A program made the translations under genes and the position numbers. From assembly GCF_017656375.1 (NCBI RefSeq), contig NZ_JACDOB010000017.1, positions 1 through 32,894 on the forward strand: 32,894 nucleotides of DNA, written 5' to 3'. This DNA is from Thermovirga sp. (GTDB lineage Bacteria; Synergistota; Synergistia; Synergistales; Thermovirgaceae). Below, piece by piece: positions 1 to 7,776 of this stretch (its first letter is position 1; each line of letters starts with the position of its first letter). The notes beneath the pieces were generated by a model. It made no database searches and was not told the origin of the DNA. It saw only the letters and a list, made by a program, of their open reading frames with translations.

Positions 1-60
1 CCATATGACTGTATAAAAATGATTGTGTAGAGAAGTTTTAGCAGAATTTAAGCAATGTTG

Positions 61-108
61 AATAAAATTTGGAAGACCCGTTTTCTTCAAGGTGGTGTAG
101 GGTCTTCC
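61..108 (-). terminator. Rho-independent terminator after the PLP enzyme gene
   Basis: A 9-bp perfect stem, GGAAGACCC (71-79) with GGGTCTTCC (100-108), has a 20-nt loop. Read on the minus strand it is followed by AAATTTTATT (70 to 61). It sits 18 bases beyond the stop codon of the minus-strand gene that ends at 126, so it most likely ends that transcript. The loop is long and the T-tract interrupted, so efficiency is uncertain. Confidence 0.6.
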
Positions 109-125
109 AAAAGATTGTTTTGATT

Positions 126-1313
126 TTAGACTTCTTTTAGGGCAGAATCAAGGTCTTCAATAAGGTCTTTTACATTTTCGATCCCTACAGAGTAGCGAAT
201 CAGTGTTTCTGGTATCCCCAGGGCCTTCCTTTCTTCTGCTGAACATTCCACATGACTTGTTGTAGCAGGAACTCCAGCTATGGTCTCAACGGCTCCCAAA
301 TTGGCGGCTTTGTGTGCTAGTTTGAGTCGGGGAAGGAATTTTTTTACGGTCTCAAAAGAATTTCCTTTGAGGGTAAAGCTTAACATTCCGCCATAACCTC
401 TCATTTGCTTTTTGGCTATGTCATGACCCTCATGAAATTCAAGCCCTGGATAGAAAACCTGTTCAACTTTTGGGTGTCTTGATAGAAAGCTAGCTATCTC
501 CATAGCATTTCTGTTTTGCCTTTTTACCCTCAATTCCAGGGTTTTTATTCCTCTAAGTAAAAGGTAGGCAGACATTGGGTGCAATGTGGCTCCTATTATT
601 TCTTTGTAATGAAATATTTTGCTGATCAATTCTTTTTTGCCGCAGACTATGCCTCCCAAAGCATCTGCGTGGCCACCAAGGTATTTTGTAGCACTGTGTA
701 TGACCAAATCAGCTCCCAGTGCAATGGGATTTTGGTTTATTGGCGTAGCGAAAGTGTTGTCACATGCGACGATAGCCCCTTTAGCTTTGGCTTTGTGTGC
801 AAGTCTCTTTATGTCTACTATTTTCATAGTGGGATTTGTGGGAGTTTCTAGGTAGAGCAGGTCACACCCTTTCTCAATCTCATTTTCGATTTGTTCAAAA
901 TCAGTGGTAGGGCATAATACGGCTTCCAACCCTGATTTTGGGAAAAATTCCATAAAAATTTTGCTGGTCCCGCCGTAGGTGTCTCTCAGGCTGACTACTT
1001 TTTGCCCTTTAGATAAAAGGCCAAAAAGTACACCGCTTATAGCTCCCATGCCCGTGGAGAAACTTGTTGCTGCTTCGGCCCCTTCAAGAATCCTAACTTT
1101 TTCTTCCAGGGCATCTACAGTTGGATTGGTATTTCTGCTGTAGATGTGGCCCTTTTTAATTCCCAGAGCAGCTTTAAGCCACTCATCCACGTCCTGATAC
1201 CCAAAGGAGACGCTGTGAACCACTGGTATTTGGGTTGGTTCCCCATGTGTTGCCTGTTTTTCTCCTCCCCACACAGATAGAGTTCCCATATCCCATAGTT
1301 TTTCCTTTTCCAT
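126..1313 (-). CDS. Cystathionine gamma-synthase family PLP enzyme
   Basis: This 395-residue protein belongs to the Cys/Met-metabolism PLP family (fold type I), which catalyses gamma-replacement or gamma-elimination on homoserine esters, cystathionine or methionine. The PLP lysine is K210 in SATKYLGGH, the pyridine-nitrogen aspartate is D185 in ACDNTFATP, and the phosphate-binding Y58 and R60 are in the HIYSRNTNPT block. The length is normal. In the YGGTS segment a glycine (G115) stands where methionine gamma-lyases carry their catalytic cysteine, which argues against methionine gamma-lyase. Cystathionine gamma-synthase, cystathionine gamma-lyase and O-acylhomoserine sulfhydrylase cannot be separated from sequence alone. 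The start is an ATG preceded by GGGAGGGATGA at good spacing. The gene lies downstream of the opine dehydrogenase gene on the same strand, but 197 bases and a hairpin separate them, so cotranscription is unproven. Confidence 0.88.
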   Translation of the reverse strand: MEKEKLWDMGTLSVWGGEKQATHGEPTQIPVVHSVSFGYQDVDEWLKAALGIKKGHIYSRNTNPTVDALEEKVRILEGAEAATSFSTGMGAISGVLFGLLSKGQKVVSLRDTYGGTSKIFMEFFPKSGLEAVLCPTTDFEQIENEIEKGCDLLYLETPTNPTMKIVDIKRLAHKAKAKGAIVACDNTFATPINQNPIALGADLVIHSATKYLGGHADALGGIVCGKKELISKIFHYKEIIGATLHPMSAYLLLRGIKTLELRVKRQNRNAMEIASFLSRHPKVEQVFYPGLEFHEGHDIAKKQMRGYGGMLSFTLKGNSFETVKKFLPRLKLAHKAANLGAVETIAGVPATTSHVECSAEERKALGIPETLIRYSVGIENVKDLIEDLDSALKEV

Positions 1314-1449
1314 AATTCATCCCTCCCATCAATATTGAATATATTATGACAAAACTGGAAATTATGTGTACTTTTTGTATTGTAAAGAGGGCTTCGAAGC
1401 TCGAATATTAAGGGCAATGACGGATTTAGCAGATATATTTATGGTAAGG

Positions 1450-1478
1450 GGCCTCCGCAGCCGAACAGCGCGGAGGCC
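1450..1478. terminator. Strong GC-rich hairpin between two minus-strand genes
   Basis: A 9-bp perfect stem, GGCCTCCGC (1450-1458) with GCGGAGGCC (1470-1478), has an 11-nt loop. It lies 33 bases past the stop of the opine dehydrogenase gene ending at 1511, the position expected of a terminator. On the minus strand, however, the tail is CCTTACC with no U-run. The better T-rich tail (TTTATAAATATA) is on the plus strand. It could be an inefficient terminator or an RNA-processing or stability hairpin. Confidence 0.5.
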
Positions 1479-1510
1479 TTTATAAATATAAAAGGAGGGA
1501 GTGGGGCCAG

Positions 1511-2596
1511 TTAGGAAGTCAATTCTATAATCTCTGAAATAGAAAGGTTCTCGATGCCCAAGGTTTCTAGAGTAGTGCCTGAGGCGAGATAATCCTCGTC
1601 GTGTAGAAAGGATGCAAGTTTGACTACCATCTCTGCAATAGGAAGATCTAAGCCAGCCTTCTTAGTCAAAAGTAGTATAGGAACTATGACGCCAGGTACG
1701 TCTTCGGTGAGATATCTACCATATACACTTTGTCCAACTAGGTCCTTATAGGGGGATTCATTGCTATTTACATATTCGTATATGGTCTTAGTATCGTTGT
1801 TGCCGTAGTACATTTTTAGTTGAGATAGGCAATCTTGAAGGTTTAGGCCTAACTTTTTGCCAGCTATTATTCTCTCTTCGTCCAGCTTATGCATTTTTTC
1901 GGAGATTATCGGAGTGATGCCGTCCATGTAATGGCGAAATGTATTTCCGTTTTTCTCTATCTCGCCATAGTTAAGAAGGACAGGGAATGGATGGAGAGTG
2001 TAGTTAATGTTGTCAAAGTCGATCTCTAGAAGGTTTTTAGCAGGTATGTATTTCACATATCCATCAAAAATGTCGTTCATCACTTTGAGAATTTCATCGT
2101 TCTTACTGTTCGGCGAGGTTCCAATCTTCATGCAGAATTTTTTCTTGTATATCATTACCTTATTGTAGGTGTCTATCCTGCAGGCATACGGCATTGAGGC
2201 TGTTTCAGAGATAGTTATATTTTTGTGTATGCCAGCTTCCTTCATCATTTTCTTGAGCCTCAGGCCACCGAAATTACCGGGAACAATTACAATGTTTTGT
2301 CCATCTTCCAGATGGGGTATCATCTTTTTGAAAATTGGTTCATGGGCAAACGCAGGAACCACTACCAAGATAAAGTTTGCATCCTTAACGGCCTCAGCTA
2401 TATCCATGGTAGCTCCAAGAAGTTTGCCCCCTACATTTATATCGCCTTCAAGGAACATTTTCTTTTCTTCTCTTATTTTTTTGAAGTCTTCTGTTTCCTC
2501 CAGAGGTTCCCACATTATTACAGGATAATTTTTTGCAGCAATTTGGGCGCACCAAGCTCGTGCTCCGTTTCCACTACCCAAAACAGCGAATTTCAA
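1511..2596 (-). CDS. Opine dehydrogenase family protein 1 (NAD/NADP octopine/nopaline dehydrogenase)
   Basis: This 361-residue protein has an N-terminal Rossmann fold (VLGSGNGARAW, residues 5-15) and the helical octopine-dehydrogenase C-terminal domain. Family members make or oxidise N-(carboxyalkyl)amino acids with NAD(P)H, joining or splitting an amino acid and a 2-oxo acid. H202 in the LHPFPVLLN motif falls at the position of the catalytic histidine described for Arthrobacter opine dehydrogenase. The VPGNFGG loop and the ETASMPYACR segment are also family-like. The gene lies downstream of the TRAP binding protein but is separated from it by a terminator (2661-2699), and a copy of the divergent operator half-site (2636-2645) lies about 40 bases before its ATG. 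A second, divergent paralogue sits in the TRAP operon. The substrate is unknown; catabolic oxidation of an imported opine-like compound is an inference from context. Confidence 0.85.
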   Translation of the reverse strand: MKFAVLGSGNGARAWCAQIAAKNYPVIMWEPLEETEDFKKIREEKKMFLEGDINVGGKLLGATMDIAEAVKDANFILVVVPAFAHEPIFKKMIPHLEDGQNIVIVPGNFGGLRLKKMMKEAGIHKNITISETASMPYACRIDTYNKVMIYKKKFCMKIGTSPNSKNDEILKVMNDIFDGYVKYIPAKNLLEIDFDNINYTLHPFPVLLNYGEIEKNGNTFRHYMDGITPIISEKMHKLDEERIIAGKKLGLNLQDCLSQLKMYYGNNDTKTIYEYVNSNESPYKDLVGQSVYGRYLTEDVPGVIVPILLLTKKAGLDLPIAEMVVKLASFLHDEDYLASGTTLETLGIENLSISEIIELTS

Positions 2597-2635
2597 GATA
2601 AATGTCCCCCTTCCTCGAGTTAAATACTATGATTC

Positions 2636-2645
2636 TAATATCCTA
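2636..2645. promoter_or_regulatory. Possible operator half-site upstream of opine dehydrogenase 1
   Basis: The 10-mer TAATATCCTA is identical to one arm of the perfect palindrome at 6810-6830 in the dctQ/GntR divergent region. It lies between the dctP terminator and the ATG at 2596. The second arm is absent here. A 10-mer match could be chance, but the position is suggestive. Confidence 0.35.
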
Positions 2646-2660
2646 CAAATAATAAAGGTC

Positions 2661-2699
2661 AAAAATACTTCCCTGAGAAAATGTTTTCCCAGGGAAGTA
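2661..2699 (-). terminator. Rho-independent terminator after dctP
   Basis: A 10-bp perfect stem, TACTTCCCTG (2666-2675) with CAGGGAAGTA (2690-2699), has a 14-nt loop that can itself pair (GAAAA with TTTTC). On the minus strand it is followed by TTTTT (2665 to 2661). It begins 7 bases beyond the dctP stop, so it should end or attenuate the dctQ-dctM-odh2-dctP transcript before odh1. Confidence 0.85.
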
Positions 2700-2706
2700 A
2701 ACGTGC

Positions 2707-3711
2707 TTAATTGTTGATATTGTTAAGAACGTTATCTGCCCACTCCTCGCCAAGATCTTTCTTGATTTCTGGCCATACTTCTGCTCTGACTTTCTTGGCG
2801 ATGTTGTTTAGCTCTTCATCGGTTAGTGGAACGATAGTGATGCCGTAATCGGCGAGACGCTTTTCGTTAGCGGCTTGATCCTTCTCTGCCTGAACCATTC
2901 TTCTGGCCTCAAATTCCTTTGCTGCATTGAGGACAACGTCCTGGAGATCTTTCGGAAGCTTATTGAAGGCTTCCATGTTCATGTACAGGTACCACTGCTC
3001 AAAGTGGGTATTGGCCGGGATGTAGTACTTTATAACATCTCTAAAATTGGCATAATAGCCCTCAGCTCCAGAGCCGATTATGCCGTCGACTATACCAGTT
3101 TGGATAGCGGTGAAGGCTTCAGAGAAAGGTATAGGTGTAGCTTGGTATCCAATAGCGTTGGCTAGAAGCTGGAAAGATTTCAGCGGAGGAACTCGAACCT
3201 TGATGCCTTTTTTGACGTTGGGGTCTCCTGGTGCTACAGGATCAGCTTTAAGGGCAATGCCTCCGAAGTAAACAGGATATGCTGCGAGGTACTTTATGTC
3301 CTGCTTGGCGAAGAGTTCGGCAGCAACATTCATTAGAGGGCTTCCAGTGGCATAAACTTTTTTCGCCTGTTCCCATGTTGCTACCATGTAGGGCAAGTTG
3401 AGAATTTGAATCCTTCTGTCGGCTGCAACACCAGGGGGTTGGCAAGCCATTTCTATGGCTCCCACGCTTATTCTTTCATGAACAACTGTGTAATCCCCCA
3501 ATTGGCTAGCAGGATATATTTCTATCTTTATTTGACCTTTTGAATCTTCAAAGACCTTATCTGCAAACCAATGTACATCTTTGTCAATAGCTGTTCCCTG
3601 AGGACGAACATGAGATAGTTTCCACACGTATTTCGGTGCAGCCAGTGCTGCTCCAGCAAATGTCCCAAGGATGAAGGCCAATGCTACAATTGCTAGTATA
3701 GCTTTTCTCAT
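2707..3711 (-). CDS. dctP: TRAP transporter substrate-binding protein (DctP family)
   Basis: This 334-residue periplasmic solute receptor has a signal peptide (MRKA, then a hydrophobic stretch to about residue 24, with cleavage after GAALA). The mature protein begins with the family KYVWKLSHVRPQGTAID segment. The KGIKVRVPP motif at about 169-175 provides R173, the conserved arginine that in DctP proteins binds the carboxylate of the ligand. FSEAFTAIQTGIVDG, a strongly conserved block, follows. The ligand is therefore probably an organic acid; in context perhaps an N-carboxyalkyl amino acid, which is inference. It is the last gene of a dctQ-dctM-odh2-dctP operon and has AAGGGGAG upstream of its ATG. 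The opine dehydrogenase gene between the permease and the receptor is an unusual arrangement. Confidence 0.93.
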   Translation of the reverse strand: MRKAILAIVALAFILGTFAGAALAAPKYVWKLSHVRPQGTAIDKDVHWFADKVFEDSKGQIKIEIYPASQLGDYTVVHERISVGAIEMACQPPGVAADRRIQILNLPYMVATWEQAKKVYATGSPLMNVAAELFAKQDIKYLAAYPVYFGGIALKADPVAPGDPNVKKGIKVRVPPLKSFQLLANAIGYQATPIPFSEAFTAIQTGIVDGIIGSGAEGYYANFRDVIKYYIPANTHFEQWYLYMNMEAFNKLPKDLQDVVLNAAKEFEARRMVQAEKDQAANEKRLADYGITIVPLTDEELNNIAKKVRAEVWPEIKKDLGEEWADNVLNNINN

Positions 3712-3758
3712 TTTACTTTCTCCCCTTTCTTTATCCCTTTGATTATTTCTTATTTCCT

Positions 3759-4856
3759 TCAGCGCCCATTTTCTAGGTATTCAATCAGATCTTTCACCTC
3801 CAATCCATCAAGTCCTAGATTTTTAAGGCTTCTTCCCGTTTTCCTGAATGGCTCTTCCATTAGAGCAGAGCACAGGGTTATGATGCTGTCGATTATGGGG
3901 GTTTCCACTTTTGCTGCTTTTGCAAGGTCTGCTATTGGTACTAACAAGTTGGGAATGTCCTCTGTAATGTATCTGTGACGCACCTCTTTGGGAGCATCAG
4001 AACCATGGCTTGCGTAAACGGGGTTTTTAGCTAGGAGTTCATATATAGTTTCTCCCTCCACCGGATAAACTGCCTTTATCCAGTCAATTGCTGAGATTAG
4101 GTTTAACCCGTAGGCCTTTCCTACTTGTAGCCTTTCTTTATCCATAAGCTCTTGCAGTTTGCCGACAGAAGGTGTCACACCATCGGTGTAAAAGCGGAAA
4201 TTTCCTCCTGTGGACTCTATCCGTCCCGCATTGAGCAGAACTGTAGTTGGATGGACTATCATGTTCATGTTGGAAAAGCCTATTTCAAGAACGTTTTTTG
4301 TTGGCTTTAAAGGGATGGGGAAGTAATCTTGTATTCTCTTTATGAGGTTGTCGGTTTCTTTCCCAGGTAAGGCTGAGATATTTACAGATTTTTTTACTCC
4401 CCAAACGTTGACTACCCCAGGTTCAATCGCCCTGCAGGCATAGGGGAGAGTATCTGTCTCCGCCAGGGTTATATTCAAAGAAGTCCTTTTTTCTCCCATG
4501 TAGTGTGCGGCTTCTAGGCTGCCAAAATTTCCTGGGATAAGTATTACGCTGCTTCCTTCCTTTAATAAATGCGTTGCCTCTTTCAATATGGGCATCTGTC
4601 CAAAAGAAGGGACTACAACATATACAATTTCAGTTCCTTCCAAAGCCTCTTTTATATCTGACGTTACTGCCTGGAGTTGGCCAAACCCCTCAATAGTGCC
4701 TGTTAGTTTGACTCCTCCAGCCTTTCGGATAGGAGCCAGCTTATTCGAAAACTGAGGTAATTCATAAAGCTTGACTGATTTGCCCATCATGGCTAGGTGC
4801 CCACTGAGAGCTTGGCCTCCATTACCTGCGCCTAAGACTGCTATTTGTTTTTCCAT
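3759..4856 (-). CDS. Opine dehydrogenase family protein 2, inside the TRAP operon
   Basis: This second member of the octopine/nopaline dehydrogenase family has 365 residues from the chosen start. It has the Rossmann motif VLGAGNGGQAL (7-17), IPGNFGSLEA, ETDTLPYACRA and the catalytic-type H202 in IVHPTTVLLN, at the same residue number as in its neighbour ending at 1511. The reading frame opens nine codons earlier with a GTG, but AAGGAGG lies 9 bases before the ATG at 4856, so that start is preferred. It is flanked by dctM (36 bases upstream) and dctP (47 bases downstream). Its motifs are clearly related to those of protein 1, but the overall sequence has diverged strongly, suggesting different substrates or opposite stereochemistry rather than a recent duplication. 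The substrate is not known. Confidence 0.85.
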   Translation of the reverse strand: MEKQIAVLGAGNGGQALSGHLAMMGKSVKLYELPQFSNKLAPIRKAGGVKLTGTIEGFGQLQAVTSDIKEALEGTEIVYVVVPSFGQMPILKEATHLLKEGSSVILIPGNFGSLEAAHYMGEKRTSLNITLAETDTLPYACRAIEPGVVNVWGVKKSVNISALPGKETDNLIKRIQDYFPIPLKPTKNVLEIGFSNMNMIVHPTTVLLNAGRIESTGGNFRFYTDGVTPSVGKLQELMDKERLQVGKAYGLNLISAIDWIKAVYPVEGETIYELLAKNPVYASHGSDAPKEVRHRYITEDIPNLLVPIADLAKAAKVETPIIDSIITLCSALMEEPFRKTGRSLKNLGLDGLEVKDLIEYLENGR

Positions 4857-4892
4857 TTTGAAATGCCTCCTTATTTTTCTCACGTTTCAGGC

Positions 4893-6194
4893 TTAAAGGA
4901 AGCCTAGAAGTTTAGGTAAGAATAACGAAAGGTCTGGCCAGAAAGACGTCAAGAACACAACAGGTACATAGCCCAGTAGGAGCAGGACCATCGCAGGCTT
5001 GACTATTTCCATAAACTCGACTTTTCCAATCCTCATGCCAAGATATAGGATGCTCGCGTATGGAGGGGTAACTCCTCCCATGGCAAGATTGACACCCATT
5101 ATTGCTGCGAACTGAATGGGGTGTATCCCTATAGCTTGAACAAGGGGTAAAAGCAAAGGTGCAATAAGAATTACGCCTGTGATGTCGTTTACTATCATGC
5201 CCACGAAGAACAACAAGATGTTAATCATCACTAGGAGTATTACTTTGTTTTGGGTTATATCGAAAATTACTTGTACCAGAGCTTGGGGAACCCTCAGCAT
5301 AACGTATGTCTGGCTTAACATCAGGCAAAAGAGAATCATTATGAGTATGGCTCCAACGGATGTAGCGGAGTTCCAAGCTATTTCGTAAAAGTTCTTGAGA
5401 GTAAGGCCTTTATATATGAAAAAGCCCACAGGTATGGAGTAAATGACGGCTACTGCTGCAGCTTCTGTCGGTGTCATAATGCCCCCATATATTCCCCCAA
5501 GGATTATAAAAGGCATCATTAAAGCAGGAAGAGCAAGGCGAGTCCTTCTTTTGATTTCGTTCCATTTTTCTTTTGGAGGTAGTTTGGGCTCTAGCTTCAA
5601 GTCGAATTTTCTTGACCATATAATGTTTATGAGAGCGAAGAGGAAAGTTATCAAAAGGCCTGGCCCTACTGTCGCTAGAAAACATGCGAGTATAGAGGTT
5701 TCAGTAACCCAACCGTAAACTATCATGACCACACTAGGAGGAATTAGTAAGCCTAGAATTGAAGAATCGGTTACAAGGGCGGTCGCATACCCTCTAGGAT
5801 ATCCTTCTTGCTCCATTCGGGGAATCAATATGGGGCCAGTTGCCGCGACGCCTGTGAAGCCACTGCCAGATATTGCTCCAATTATAGCGCAACTTACAGA
5901 AGCTACTACTCCCAGGCCACCTCTCATTCTCCCTACAAAAACGTTGACAAAATCTAGAAGGTATTTAGCGATACCGCTTTCACTCATAAGAGTTCCTGCA
6001 AAGATAAAAAGTGGCACACAAAGAAGAACGGAGTTTGAAATTTGTCCAAGCCCCCATAGCAACATGCCCTTCATAGTTGCTCCACCCATAATGCTCATAA
6101 CCATTAAGCCTCCGCCGAAACAAAAAGGGAGAGGGACTCCCAATGTTAGGAATGCCACTACAACTAGAAGGGAAACTATTACAGTGAACATCAT
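4893..6194 (-). CDS. dctM: TRAP transporter large permease (DctM)
   Basis: This 433-residue integral membrane protein is of the usual length for TRAP large subunits, with about 12 hydrophobic segments. Recognisable family blocks are the N-terminal LGVPLPFCFGGG, VSCAIIGAISGSGFTGVAATGPILIPRM (near 100-125), IPPSVVMIVYGWVTETSI, GGIYGGIMTPTEAAAVAV near 235-250 and GGVTPPYASILYLG near the C-terminus. With DctQ it forms the Na+-coupled membrane complex that receives ligand from DctP. Its ATG overlaps the dctQ stop by 4 bases (ATGA), showing translational coupling. AAAGGAGAA precedes the paired ATG ATG start. Downstream lies opine dehydrogenase 2. Confidence 0.95.
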   Translation of the reverse strand: MMFTVIVSLLVVVAFLTLGVPLPFCFGGGLMVMSIMGGATMKGMLLWGLGQISNSVLLCVPLFIFAGTLMSESGIAKYLLDFVNVFVGRMRGGLGVVASVSCAIIGAISGSGFTGVAATGPILIPRMEQEGYPRGYATALVTDSSILGLLIPPSVVMIVYGWVTETSILACFLATVGPGLLITFLFALINIIWSRKFDLKLEPKLPPKEKWNEIKRRTRLALPALMMPFIILGGIYGGIMTPTEAAAVAVIYSIPVGFFIYKGLTLKNFYEIAWNSATSVGAILIMILFCLMLSQTYVMLRVPQALVQVIFDITQNKVILLVMINILLFFVGMIVNDITGVILIAPLLLPLVQAIGIHPIQFAAIMGVNLAMGGVTPPYASILYLGMRIGKVEFMEIVKPAMVLLLLGYVPVVFLTSFWPDLSLFLPKLLGFL

Positions 6195-6718
6195 GATAGG
6201 ATTCTCCTTTCAGATGATTGTGCTTTCTTGAAGAGATCAAAATTGTGGATGAGTTCTAGGAACGTGTAAAAAGAAATTACAACGAGAGCCATAAATACCA
6301 TAGCGTCAGCGTATATGGTAGGTATGTAGAGCGTAGGGCTTACTTTGTCTACCCTCATGGAGTATTTGAGGAAATCCCATCCCCAATAGCTTAACCAAAG
6401 TGAAACTATCAAAGAAATTATTGATGCTATGGAACGGACTAGGTAGATGGTCTTCTCTTTTTTTAGGAAAACTTCTAAAACTCTCGCTACTATTTGACTT
6501 CTTTCAAGGGATGCGTTCATAGCTCCTATGAAGTAGAGCCATATAGATGGAAAGAGCAATAGTTCTTCAATTCCCATCAAGGGAGCTTTGAAGACATAAC
6601 GTAAAACGACTTGAATAAAGACCATAACAGCCACGGCAACCATCAAGAAAGTTAATAAAGCGCGTTGGGCTTTCTCTACCCAACTAAGGAAACCGGAATA
6701 CTCAGTGTTACCCAACAA
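6191..6718 (-). CDS. dctQ: TRAP transporter small permease (DctQ)
   Basis: This 175-residue protein has four predicted membrane segments (about 20-40, 50-70, 92-113 and 130-155), typical of the DctQ small subunit. The GIEELLLFPSIWLYFIGAM stretch resembles the conserved E-E-hydrophobic core of the family. It is the first gene of the TRAP operon and overlaps dctM by 4 bases. The start is a TTG preceded by AGGGGGG at 6 bases; no in-frame ATG fits the ribosome-binding site. The promoter must lie in the intergenic region shared with the divergent GntR gene, where a perfect palindrome (6810-6830) is a candidate operator. Confidence 0.9.
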   Translation of the reverse strand: MLGNTEYSGFLSWVEKAQRALLTFLMVAVAVMVFIQVVLRYVFKAPLMGIEELLLFPSIWLYFIGAMNASLERSQIVARVLEVFLKKEKTIYLVRSIASIISLIVSLWLSYWGWDFLKYSMRVDKVSPTLYIPTIYADAMVFMALVVISFYTFLELIHNFDLFKKAQSSERRILS

Positions 6719-6809
6719 GGCGATCCCCCCTAAAGAATTAAATTATTGTATAATTTTCATATAAGCGCTGATATCTGATGAGCGCCCAAAATGTCAGCAG
6801 TATAAACAT

Positions 6810-6830
6810 AATATCCTAATGTAGGATATT
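6810..6830. promoter_or_regulatory. Perfect palindrome, likely operator of the TRAP/GntR divergent promoters
   Basis: AATATCCTA (6810-6818) and its exact complement TAGGATATT (6822-6830) flank a 3-nt centre, ATG. This short, symmetrical layout matches how dimeric GntR/FadR-family regulators bind. The site lies between dctQ (start 6718) and the regulator (start 6976), and one arm recurs upstream of odh1 (2636-2645). Binding by the adjacent GntR protein is inference. Confidence 0.6.
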
Positions 6831-6885
6831 TATATGGTGGTATGATAATAGCAAGAAAGTCGACGTGTCAAATGATTTTTCTTTG

Positions 6886-6903
6886 TATATTGAATGCAAT
6901 ATA
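6886..6903. promoter_or_regulatory. Second palindrome upstream of the GntR gene
   Basis: TATATTG (6886-6892) and CAATATA (6897-6903) form a perfect 7-bp inverted repeat with a 4-nt centre. It abuts TATGAT (6902-6907), a plausible -10 element for the regulator gene. This would suit autoregulation, but the sequence is AT-rich and differs from the palindrome at 6810-6830, so support is moderate. Confidence 0.35.
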
Positions 6904-6975
6904 TGATTAATTTGAGTTCTTTCATTATTTTGAGTCTAGGATTTTTAAATTGTATATATTGGAGGAGTGATAACA

Positions 6976-7692
6976 TTGTTTAAACCTGCTGAGAGGTCCA
7001 CCCTTTACAAAGAAGTAACGGAGCAGATGCTTTTGGCTATAAAAAATGGGGTGTGGAAGGTGGGGGATAAAATCCCCAGTGAAATGGAACTTGCTGAAAA
7101 GTTTCAGGTGGGCAGGAATTGCATAAGGGAAGCGACAAAATCTTTAGCTGTGTCGGGTATTCTGGAGGCGCGACCTGGACAAGGAACCTTTGTTTCTCCT
7201 GTAGCTTTGAGAAAGATTATGGCTTATGAACTTTTCGATTACATGAATGAAGAAAGGGCCTGGATAGAGTTGATGCAAGTCAGGGCAGCGTTGGAGGGGG
7301 ATTTGGCCTATTTGGCTGCTGAGAGAGCGACCCCTGAAGACATTAAAAAATTGGAAGAGATAATAGCAAGAAGCGTTAAACAGAATGGCAAATATCATCC
7401 GTTGGACCAGGAACACTTATTGGTGCATTCTGATTTTCATGAAGCAATAGCCGAGATAGCAGGCAATAATTTTGCTCTGAAGCTTTTAAAGTCTATCAAG
7501 TCGGAAATAAATGAACATCGTAAAAAGTACTGGGCATTTGACGAGAAAGTTTGGGAGAAGATGATAAGAGCCCACAAGCAAATTGTGGAATACATAGCGA
7601 ACAGAGAACCAGAGAAGGCAAGGCATCTTATGAGAAAACACCTAATGGAGAGTATAGAGGATTACAAAAAACTAAAGGAGAATTCAAAGTAA
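6976..7692 (+). CDS. GntR family transcriptional regulator, FadR/FCD subfamily
   Basis: This protein has 238 residues from the chosen start. The N-terminal winged helix carries the GntR signature (VGDKIPSEMELAEKFQVGRNCIREATKSLAVSGI, then the wing RPGQGTFV). The C-terminal all-helical FCD ligand domain has its metal-binding-type histidines in HSDFHEAIAEIAGN, RAHKQIV and LMRKHL. FCD proteins usually sense carboxylic acids or sugar acids. The gene is divergent from the TRAP/opine-dehydrogenase operon, so it is the obvious local regulator. The frame opens with a GTG at 6967 directly abutting GGAGGA, which is too close. The TTG at 6976 lies 10 bases from GGAGG and gives the natural N-terminus MFKPAERSTLYKEV, so it is preferred. 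Confidence 0.92.
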   Translation: MFKPAERSTLYKEVTEQMLLAIKNGVWKVGDKIPSEMELAEKFQVGRNCIREATKSLAVSGILEARPGQGTFVSPVALRKIMAYELFDYMNEERAWIELMQVRAALEGDLAYLAAERATPEDIKKLEEIIARSVKQNGKYHPLDQEHLLVHSDFHEAIAEIAGNNFALKLLKSIKSEINEHRKKYWAFDEKVWEKMIRAHKQIVEYIANREPEKARHLMRKHLMESIEDYKKLKENSK

Positions 7693-7697
7693 CACAA

Positions 7698-7715
7698 GAA
7701 GGTTGAACAACCTTC
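7698..7715. repeat. 18-bp palindrome between the GntR gene and the V-ATPase operon
   Basis: GAAGGTT (7698-7704) and AACCTTC (7709-7715) flank GAAC. It begins 6 bases after the GntR stop but has no U-run on either strand, so it is a poor terminator. It covers the -35 area of the TATAAT at 7735-7740, so an operator role for the ATPase promoter is equally possible. Confidence 0.4.
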
Positions 7716-7734
7716 CCTTAAAAAATATAACTTG

Positions 7735-7740
7735 TATAAT
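7735..7740 (+). promoter_or_regulatory. Candidate -10 box of the V/A-ATPase operon
   Basis: This is a perfect TATAAT, 36 bases before the first ATPase start codon. No good -35 lies upstream (TTCCCT at 7713 with 16-bp spacing is weak), which would suit an activator-dependent promoter or a chance AT-rich match. Confidence 0.4.
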
Positions 7741-7776
7741 AAATTAAAGGTGATGCTTTTTGTGGAGGTAAATGGT

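Noticed and set aside
126-1313. Methionine gamma-lyase assignment for the PLP enzyme
   Set aside because: The catalytic cysteine of that enzyme is replaced by glycine (YGGTS), so only the broader family is named.
5725-6231. 168-codon plus-strand open frame opposite dctM
   Set aside because: It lies wholly over the strongly supported dctM/dctQ genes, is rich in Pro, Thr and Arg as expected for an antisense shadow, and matches no family.
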